This document shows, one piece after another, positions 1 through 5,130 of a stretch of 17,740 nt of DNA. Position numbers and translations under genes: made by a program. The first letter of the stretch is position 1. Every line of letters begins with the position of its first letter. Source of the stretch: Anaerolineales bacterium. Lineage in GTDB: Bacteria; Chloroflexota; Anaerolineae; Anaerolineales; Anaerolineaceae. Location of the stretch: positions 1 through 17,740 of the forward strand of contig JAGVAB010000066.1 in assembly GCA_020060485.1 (NCBI GenBank), given 5' to 3'. The notes beneath the pieces were generated by a model. It did no database searches. It saw nothing but the letters and a program-made list of their open reading frames with translations, and had not been told where the DNA came from.

Positions 1-30
1 GCTCAAACTCGCTGCAAAAAAAGTTTTTCT

Positions 31-53
31 CCCCTTCCCAAATTGGGAAGGGG
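31..53. repeat. Perfect 11-bp inverted repeat in the leader region
   Basis: Arms at 31-41 (ccccttcccaa) and 43-53 are exact reverse complements around a single base, so the RNA or extruded DNA would form a very stable G/C-rich stem. It is followed by a G-rich run (56-60) and an A run (67-71) that can pair with the T run at 24-28. There is no T tract after the stem on the plus strand, so it is not a textbook rho-independent terminator. It could be a dispersed palindromic (REP-like) element or the terminator of a gene left of the window. The function is not determined. Confidence 0.6.
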
Positions 54-145
54 TCGGGGGATGGGTAAAAACATTTCAACACGGAACAAGATGCAATTGC
101 CCTATGCGGTACAATATGCTCACTTTTTTTGAGACGGGAAACAGC

Positions 146-853
146 ATGACAGAAATCGGAAGTTTATCCATCGTAGCCACACCTATAGGCAATATTCAGG
201 ACATCACGATTCGCGCCATTGAGACTCTCAAATTGGCCGATGCGATTGTCTGCGAAGAACGCAAGGAGGGCAGCAAACTGCTCAAAAGACTGGGGATCAA
301 ACCCAATGAATTAATTCCCCTGAATGAACATAATGAGAATGAAAAAGACGAACGGATTACCGAGATACTCAGCCTCATCCTGCAAGGCAAGCATCTGGCT
401 TTGATCTCGGATTGCGGTACGCCGGTGTTTTCTGATCCCGGGGCGTTATTGATCCGTCAGGCAGTACAATTCAATATTCCAGTTGTGCCTGTCCCAGGAG
501 CGTCTTCCTTGATGGCCACCCTTTCAATCCTTGAGGAAAGCCTGGAAAGATTCATCTTTGGCGGATTTTTGCCACGCGAATCAACGAAAAGGATGCAGGA
601 GCTGAAAGACCTGGACAAGCCTGGGCTGCCGATTGTTTTGATGGATACCCCCTATCGGCTCAGCCGATTGCTGGAAGAGGTTGCTACTGCATACGGCAAG
701 GGCAGGCGCATCACCCTGGCCTGCGATCTGACCTTGCCGACAGAAAGCATATTTCGCGGCCCGGTACACGAAGTGCGGCGTATGGTTAAAAATCGCAAAG
801 CCGAATTCATTCTGGTCGTTCACACTGCCAGCAAGACCCGCCAGATCGGCTGA
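146..853 (+). CDS. RsmI-like SAM-dependent rRNA methyltransferase (short, divergent)
   Basis: A 235-residue protein of the tetrapyrrole-methylase fold. RsmI 2'-O-methylates C1402 of 16S rRNA in the decoding centre using SAM. RsmI hallmarks visible are ATPIGNIQDIT (residues 11-21), the LISDCGTPVFSDPG loop (86-99), VVPVPGASS (113-121) and GGFLPRESTKR (139-149). Start chosen at ATG 146, just before the conserved TEIGSLSIVATPIGN stretch, with a weak GGGA upstream. An earlier in-frame ATG at 104 overlaps a TACAAT (110-115) that could be a -10 box. Two oddities: canonical RsmI has an EDTRHTxKLL segment near residue 37, here replaced by EERKEGSKLL; and the protein lacks the C-terminal ~45-50 residues of typical ~280-residue RsmI. 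It may be a paralogous subfamily rather than orthologous RsmI, so no gene symbol is given. The fold assignment is firm; the exact target base is not. Confidence 0.85.
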   Translation: MTEIGSLSIVATPIGNIQDITIRAIETLKLADAIVCEERKEGSKLLKRLGIKPNELIPLNEHNENEKDERITEILSLILQGKHLALISDCGTPVFSDPGALLIRQAVQFNIPVVPVPGASSLMATLSILEESLERFIFGGFLPRESTKRMQELKDLDKPGLPIVLMDTPYRLSRLLEEVATAYGKGRRITLACDLTLPTESIFRGPVHEVRRMVKNRKAEFILVVHTASKTRQIG

Positions 854-874
854 TCCTGGCCAACCTCGCGAATC

Positions 875-901
875 AAAAACCCCATCCTCAACAGACGGGG
901 T
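875..901 (-). terminator. Rho-independent terminator of the 926-1540 gene
   Basis: On the minus strand GACCCCGTC and GATGGGGT form an 8-bp stem with one mismatch, followed immediately by TTTTT (plus-strand a875-a879). It lies about 25 bases beyond the stop codon of the minus-strand gene and between two convergent genes. Confidence 0.6.
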
Positions 902-925
902 CACAAACGTAGTAAACAATATCCA

Positions 926-1540
926 TTAAGGCAGACTGCCCAACTCCAAAGATCTCGCCGAAGCAATCCCGTACAGCAAGTGGGGAAGTCCATTGAAATT
1001 GGCCGGGCGCAAATCTCCCGCCTCTGTGATGCTGGGCAGTGTCACACTAATCCATTGACAGCTTTCCACTTGTTCCTGGCCGTCAAACGGCAATGTGCCA
1101 ATATAACATAAATAAGCAGCCGCTTTTTCATCTGAGGCGGTTCGCTCATCCTGATTGATATTGGCATCAATCAGATCAATGCTGTTCTCGTCCCTGCTCA
1201 GGATCAGAAGCTCATAACCCACACCCGCTTCTGTCTTGGTGCATTTCCAGATCACGCGCTGCTTGTCATCCACACGCGGCGCAGAACAAGCAAAGCCTTC
1301 AGCCTCGATGGTTGAGATAACCTGCTCCGGATGCAGCCCGGGAATGTTCGCACCCGACTCCACTGCGCGCACCGCTTCCGTCACCATGCTCCGTATTGGC
1401 AGGATGTTCCGAAAACCCCCTGAAGGGTCTAACAACAGGATAGCGGCCAAACCCGCAATACACACCAACTCGAATAACAGAATGATGGTCAACCATCTGC
1501 GATTGCGTTTTGGTTTCACCTCGGTCAAATCTTCTTTCAT
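926..1540 (-). CDS. Membrane-anchored protein of unknown function with four exported cysteines
   Basis: A 204-residue protein, family not recognised. Start chosen at ATG 1540 (MKEDLTEVKPKRNRRW), after which a basic stretch and one hydrophobic segment (about residues 16-37) fit an N-terminal signal anchor or uncleaved signal peptide. A TATAGT lies about 14 bases upstream of the ATG and could be a -10 box with a very short leader. The open frame runs further upstream to 1819, but that part has no protein-like character and overlaps the divergent promoter region. The rest is acidic, presumably extracytoplasmic, and has two cysteine pairs in local contexts FACSAP/WKCTK and YLCYIG/ESCQW, which suggests two disulfides. 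It ends facing rsmI with a shared intergenic terminator. No enzymatic motif is visible. Confidence 0.7.
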   Translation of the reverse strand: MKEDLTEVKPKRNRRWLTIILLFELVCIAGLAAILLLDPSGGFRNILPIRSMVTEAVRAVESGANIPGLHPEQVISTIEAEGFACSAPRVDDKQRVIWKCTKTEAGVGYELLILSRDENSIDLIDANINQDERTASDEKAAAYLCYIGTLPFDGQEQVESCQWISVTLPSITEAGDLRPANFNGLPHLLYGIASARSLELGSLP

Positions 1541-1671
1541 ACTCTCAATTTTACTATACTGTGCACATGAATAACCACAGACTTCTGCGTGAATAATCAG
1601 GCTTTTCCGAACCGCGATAAAGCCGGCTTTGGTCACATTTAACCATTCCCCACTATTCACTTCAATCCCGT

Positions 1672-1677
1672 TATAAT
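1672..1677 (+). promoter_or_regulatory. Possible -10 box for the dockerin/C39-like gene
   Basis: A perfect TATAAT lies 106 bases upstream of ATG 1783 in the divergent 242-base intergenic region, inside a near-palindrome cccgttataatggg. No convincing -35 hexamer is present at 16-18 bases, so this is a weak call. I see nothing else in 1541-1782. Confidence 0.35.
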
Positions 1678-1782
1678 GGGTACAGGGCCTCAAGCCATGC
1701 CGCTTCAATGCCGGGCATCGAACTTGCACTGTTTCACAGATGATTGGCTTATGAACCATGCATACCGAAAGGTCAAGCAGTG

Positions 1783-3132
1783 ATGAGATTTCGCCATTTA
1801 CCAACTCACTTCCAGACACAGATTCCCAAGCATATCCTGTTCATCCTGTTGGTTTTACTTTTGGTGTTTCCGGGCCAGAACATGGAAGTCCAGGGCAAAG
1901 CCATAATAGTTCCCCGTCTGCAAGACACACAACCCACAGAAGAACCGCCTGTTTTCACGGAAACCCCGGAACCCTCACTCACCCCGACTCCCACAACTGT
2001 AGAGGTGGAAGCGGCGGTTGAGACAGAAGCCCAGGCCACCCTTCTGGGCAGCATTACATTCCAGGGTTTTCCGATCCCGCCCAATGATCTGTATGTTGTC
2101 CCGCTTACCTTCTCCCTTGTGGCGGTAGGAAGCCCTTCCTCGCCCCCCGTGCAATACCAGGTGGACAGCGACCAGAATGGAAATTTTGTCGTGGAAAACA
2201 TCCCCCCCGGTACATATCATCTCCAGGTCAAACACGCCAACCGCATACCGGCGCTAAAATGGAATGTGATCCTGAGTTCAGGAAATAACACGATCGACTT
2301 TGGTGTTCTGAAAGCTGGCGATGCCAACAACGATGGTTTTGTCACCGCCACCGATTTTTCCATGCTCAGCGCCGCATATGGCAAATGCACCGGTCAGACA
2401 GGTTTTGATGCACGCTCTGATTTCAACGGGGATCAATGCACTACTGCCGCCGACTTCTCCCTGCTCTCCAGCAATTACGGGCAGGGCGGCACGATCAATC
2501 CTCAGCCCACGGCCACCCCATTCCCCACCCTGACACCATCCCCCACGCCAACCATCACCGCCACCCCGGATATTCCCCCATCAGCGCGCATCTCCAGCAT
2601 CTCTGGCAAGAATCAGGCTCTACCTTTGAATTGTGAATCCAGGTCTGCGGTAGATTGGGCAGGTTACTATGGCGTAACGATCAACGACGTTACTTTCCAC
2701 AACCAGCTGCCGCTGTCCGATAACCCTGATTACGGCTTTGTGGGTAATGTCTATGGAACATGGGGACAGATTCCCCCCAACGCTTATGGCGTCCATGCTG
2801 AGCCAATTGCAGCCAACTTGCGTAATTATGGTTTGAATGCAGTTGGGGTAAAAAATCTGGCATATGCCGATTTACAGCGCCAGATCGCCCGCGGTCACCC
2901 GGTAGTCGTTTGGGTGATCGGACATGTGTGGGAAGGCACGCCAGTGCAATATACCGATTCGCTGGGCCGTTCCACTATCGTCGCCCGCTATGAACACACT
3001 GTGATGGTCATTGGCTATGACTCCACTTCTGTGACCATACTGGATGGCAGCATGACTTATCAGCGCTCTTTGACCAGTTTCTTCAATTCCTGGGGGGTGC
3101 TGGGCAACATGGCTGTGATCCGCGGCAATTAG
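1783..3132 (+). CDS. Exported dockerin-containing protein with C-terminal C39-like cysteine peptidase domain
   Basis: A 449-residue protein starting at ATG 1783, preceded by AAAGG at suitable spacing; a TTG start at 1744 is in frame but adds residues before the signal peptide. Order of parts: signal peptide with hydrophobic core ILFILLVLLLVF (about 18-29); Thr/Pro/Glu linker (48-82); carboxypeptidase-regulatory/B-like sandwich domain (about 87-175, IPPGTYHLQVKH); dockerin type I pair (178-234) with two Ca-binding repeats GDANNDGFVTATDFSMLSAAYG and SDFNGDQCTTAADFSLLSSNYG; a second Pro/Thr linker (239-266); and a C39_2-like domain (284-449). Candidate catalytic residues are Cys284 (LNCESRSAVDWAG), His405 (YEHTVMVIGYD) and Asp421 (ILDG). 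In this family the fold is a papain-like cysteine peptidase, but many members are inactive or of unknown substrate. The dockerin is probably used for non-cellulosomal attachment or calcium folding; no cohesin is visible nearby. Confidence 0.85.
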   Translation: MRFRHLPTHFQTQIPKHILFILLVLLLVFPGQNMEVQGKAIIVPRLQDTQPTEEPPVFTETPEPSLTPTPTTVEVEAAVETEAQATLLGSITFQGFPIPPNDLYVVPLTFSLVAVGSPSSPPVQYQVDSDQNGNFVVENIPPGTYHLQVKHANRIPALKWNVILSSGNNTIDFGVLKAGDANNDGFVTATDFSMLSAAYGKCTGQTGFDARSDFNGDQCTTAADFSLLSSNYGQGGTINPQPTATPFPTLTPSPTPTITATPDIPPSARISSISGKNQALPLNCESRSAVDWAGYYGVTINDVTFHNQLPLSDNPDYGFVGNVYGTWGQIPPNAYGVHAEPIAANLRNYGLNAVGVKNLAYADLQRQIARGHPVVVWVIGHVWEGTPVQYTDSLGRSTIVARYEHTVMVIGYDSTSVTILDGSMTYQRSLTSFFNSWGVLGNMAVIRGN

Positions 3133-3152
3133 GATCAACTATCACGGACCAC

Positions 3153-3197
3153 ATAAAGAATCTCCTGCCAGCCAAAGCCATGCAGGAGATTCTTTAT
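3153..3197. terminator. Bidirectional terminator between convergent genes
   Basis: A perfect 16-bp inverted repeat (3153-3168 and 3182-3197) with a 13-base loop lies between the stop codons of the plus-strand C39-like gene and the minus-strand msrA. The outer part of the stem is ATAAAGAA/TTCTTTAT, so both strands end the hairpin in a T-rich stretch. Confidence 0.75.
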
Positions 3198-3213
3198 TGA
3201 GCAAATTCCCTTT

Positions 3214-3885
3214 TTAGCGATGCGACACAGCAGCGATCCGCCGCAACATTCCCTTGCCAGCTTCAGACAGCCCCAGCATATCGATCTCGCTTTCTAACTG
3301 TTCTGGCGAACCATGCCCACCCAAATAGCCATTGACCCGGGTCACTGCCGTAGAGTCCACAAACGCCACCAATCCGGGGTACATGATCTGATATTCTCGC
3401 AAGAGTGTGGAATTCCGCAGCCTGTATTTCTGATGATAATCCTCAGCCAGGGTAAACCCATTATAGGGCAGGATTTCAGTGTAGATCTTGCGTCCAAGCG
3501 CAGCTTCCTGTTGCTGTTTTGAAGCCTCCGCCAATTGGCGTTGCTCTTCGTCATGCACGAACAGGATCGAGGCATATTGCCGTGACCAGGGCAAACTGGC
3601 CGGGTTGTGGCTGTTCCAAAACACATCCAGCAAATCTGCAAAACTTACGTTTTGCGGGTCATAATCCATTTCAATGGTTTCCGTGTGGTCGCCTAAAGAA
3701 TGATACGTCGGCTGCAACTTGGTGCCACCTGCGTACCCTACCCGGGTACGTACCACTCCGGGGATACTCCCGAACCGGGAGTCTGGTCCCCAAAATCAGC
3801 CCAGAGCGAAAGTTGCTGTTTTTATTCCACAGGGCTGCACTGTATCGATCATGGCAACCGGGGCGATTTTGCTTTGATTGTCCAT
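3214..3885 (-). CDS. msrA: Peptide-methionine (S)-S-oxide reductase MsrA, selenocysteine-containing (UGA read-through)
   Basis: Predicted 223-residue MsrA, which repairs oxidised methionine in proteins. The frame from ATG 3885 (upstream AAAGGCAGG) runs into TGA at 3798-3796 (codon 30), then stays open to the stop at 3214. The UGA sits exactly at the catalytic cysteine: ATFALG-UGA-FWGPDSRFG, against GCFWG in the family. Both sides are conserved MsrA: TATFALG before, GVVRTRVGYAGGT after (residues 43-55), then GDHTETIEMDYDP, FWNSHNP and FTLAEDYHQKYRLRN. A SECIS-like hairpin follows the UGA directly. Sense codons on both sides, no shift of frame and only one stop argue against a decayed pseudogene. 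The only cysteine is Cys19; no C-terminal resolving cysteine exists. A conventional call would begin at GTG 3756 and lose the active site. Alternative reading: a recent nonsense mutation. Selenocysteine MsrA is an established bacterial and algal variant; Sec insertion here is inferred. Confidence 0.9.
3760..3798 (-). promoter_or_regulatory. SECIS-like recoding element of msrA, with the Sec UGA codon
   Basis: Minus-strand RNA: UGA (3798-3796), UUUU, then lower stem GGGGA (3791-3787) pairing with UCCCC (3764-3760), an asymmetric internal loop (CCAGA / UA), and upper stem CUCCCG (3781-3776) pairing with CGGGAG (3772-3767) around a GUU apical loop. If the closing C-G... G-C pair opens, the loop reads GGUUC. 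The apical GU begins 23 bases from the UGA. Bacterial SECIS elements lie in the coding region immediately after UGA, with a G and U in a small apical loop bound by SelB; this arrangement fits. All pairings are read directly from the sequence; SelB binding is inferred. Confidence 0.8.
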
Positions 3886-4063
3886 TTTCAACCTGCCTTT
3901 CTGCTTGAGAGGCCGATGGCCGCTCAAACGATCAACCATTAATATTTGCCTAATTTTACCTTATTACACAGAATATATTCCAAGGGAAACTCTTTCTAAT
4001 ACAATTCATATCTGCGGTGCATCCATTAATCACACAAAAAAGAACACCTTTCCAATTCACAAA

Positions 4064-4105
4064 TAAAAAAAGCCAGACAGGCAGGATATACCACCTCTGG
4101 CTTTT
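4064..4105 (-). terminator. Rho-independent terminator of the ECF S-component-like gene
   Basis: Plus-strand arms aaaagccaga (4068-4077) and tctggctttt (4096-4105) pair perfectly over 10 bp with an 18-base loop. On the minus strand the stem is followed by TTTTTTTATTT, a classic terminator 22 bases past the stop codon at 4127. The remaining stretch 3886-4063 is A/T-rich upstream sequence of msrA, with several weak promoter-like motifs but none I can single out. Confidence 0.85.
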
Positions 4106-4126
4106 CGATTCTGACGTAGTGCGATG

Positions 4127-4918
4127 CTAATACAATGCGTTTTGTGGCTTCACCAGTCCAATTGCCCGCAGTCCGGTAATGACCCCGCTGCCAATCACCA
4201 TGCCAACCGCCGCCCTGACCAAATTTTCAAAAGGAATGATGGGGATCAAGGTCAACCAAACTTCTTCAGGATAATTCTGAATATGGTAAATAATGGCCGA
4301 TTGGCAGGCATGCGTAATACCGTAGATCATCCAGGTGCCAAATGCCAACCCCAGCACAAGTTTGTGGAACTGGGTGCTGTGAACCCAGCCAGCGATGATC
4401 TTCCGGGTAGGCAAGACAAACAACAGAAGCGCAGACCAGTTGATGAAAGTGGTAGCAATGGCTGTGCTAGGGTTTACACCATTAAGAATAATGGCCCGCC
4501 CCACAAAATACCCGTAAGATAGGGCTGCATAAACTGCCAATGGTATCCACCAATATCTTCTTTTTTCTCCCAGCACCATGGCCCCGGCGGCAAAGCTGGC
4601 AAAAACACTTCCCAGGAACCTGACCACAGGTACCGGGCCAGCAGTGTGCGGAGCCAGGAAGATGCCGATCAATGTTCCAACCCCCGAAGCTACCCCGCCA
4701 GCCACCGGCCCCAGCACCCAGCCCACCAGACCCAGCACTCCCTGGCTAAGCGGGAAACTGCCTACCGAGCCCAGGATCAGGGAGAAAGGGATGAAGGACA
4801 ACACAGTGATCACAGCCGCCATGATGACAACATAAGCAACCGGTGCCCCATCAATATTCGTACTCTCCAAAGGGAGTATCTTGCGTTCAATTCCTTCAGG
4901 GGATGATTCAGTTTTCAT
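4127..4918 (-). CDS. Polytopic membrane protein, putative ECF-transporter S component
   Basis: A 263-residue, very hydrophobic protein with about six or seven membrane segments (roughly 27-50, 58-90, 97-117, 122-146, 155-172, 185-212, 222-250). The Gly-rich stretch GVLGLVGWVLGPVAGGVASGVGTLIG (around 60-85) and overall size resemble substrate-binding S components of energy-coupling factor importers, which take up vitamins or metals together with EcfA/A'/T. No substrate motif is recognisable and no EcfA or EcfT gene is in the window; a shared module elsewhere would be usual for group II ECF systems. Start ATG 4918 has GAGG 8 bases upstream. The gene begins only 33 bases past the tRNA-Glu terminator, so its promoter must overlap that terminator or it depends on read-through. 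Could also be an unrelated small permease. Confidence 0.6.
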   Translation of the reverse strand: MKTESSPEGIERKILPLESTNIDGAPVAYVVIMAAVITVLSFIPFSLILGSVGSFPLSQGVLGLVGWVLGPVAGGVASGVGTLIGIFLAPHTAGPVPVVRFLGSVFASFAAGAMVLGEKRRYWWIPLAVYAALSYGYFVGRAIILNGVNPSTAIATTFINWSALLLFVLPTRKIIAGWVHSTQFHKLVLGLAFGTWMIYGITHACQSAIIYHIQNYPEEVWLTLIPIIPFENLVRAAVGMVIGSGVITGLRAIGLVKPQNALY

Positions 4919-4951
4919 GCCACGCCTCGAAAAGGTTCAAGAATACAGGAT

Positions 4952-4980
4952 AAAAAAAGAACCACAAAACCGTGGCTCTT
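4952..4980 (-). terminator. Rho-independent terminator of tRNA-Glu
   Basis: Minus strand AAGAGCCAC / GTGGTTCTT (one G.U pair), loop GGTTTT, then TTTTT. It begins four bases after the 3' end of the tRNA and ends 33 bases before the next start codon. Confidence 0.85.
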
Positions 4981-4983
4981 CTG

Positions 4984-5056
4984 TGCCTCCAGGGAGATTC
5001 GAACTCCCGTTTTAGCCTTGAAAGGGCTGCGTCCTGGTCCCCTAGACGATGGAGGC
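4984..5056 (-). tRNA. tRNA-Glu (UUC anticodon)
   Basis: A 73-nt cloverleaf read on the minus strand: acceptor GCCTCCA / TGGAGGC with discriminator A; D arm GTCT...GGAC; anticodon stem CAGCC / GGCTA (27-43 unpaired) with loop CTTTCAA giving anticodon TTC; T arm GGGAG-TTCGAAT-CTCCC. The CCA end is not encoded. The 5' TCGTCTAG segment is typical of bacterial tRNA-Glu. It stands alone with its own promoter (5074-5102) and terminator. Confidence 0.97.
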
Positions 5057-5073
5057 ATTGATTAACGGCCTGT

Positions 5074-5102
5074 ATTTTACCATCTCTACCAGAGCCGGTC
5101 AA
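5074..5102 (-). promoter_or_regulatory. Sigma-70-type promoter of tRNA-Glu
   Basis: Minus strand -35 TTGACC (5102-5097), 17-base spacer, -10 TAAAAT (5079-5074). Predicted transcription start near 5067, leaving about a 10-base 5' leader before the mature tRNA end at 5056. Confidence 0.8.
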
Positions 5103-5130
5103 GGAATTGCTGGATTTTTTCCAAATCAAA

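Noticed and set aside
926..1819. Extending the minus-strand orphan gene upstream to 1819
   Set aside because: The extra 93 residues precede the signal-anchor, overlap the divergent gene's start and promoter region, and do not look like protein; ATG 1540 is preferred.
3214..3756. MsrA starting at GTG 3756 as an ordinary 180-residue protein
   Set aside because: That start lies after the active-site motif GxFWG and gives an enzyme without catalytic residue; the conserved N-terminal part continues upstream in the same frame through the UGA.
3214..3885. msrA as a nonsense-mutated pseudogene
   Set aside because: The single stop falls precisely on the catalytic Cys codon, the remaining frame is intact on both sides, and a hairpin suited to Sec insertion follows; random decay would rarely give this combination. 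It stays possible if the genome lacks Sec machinery.
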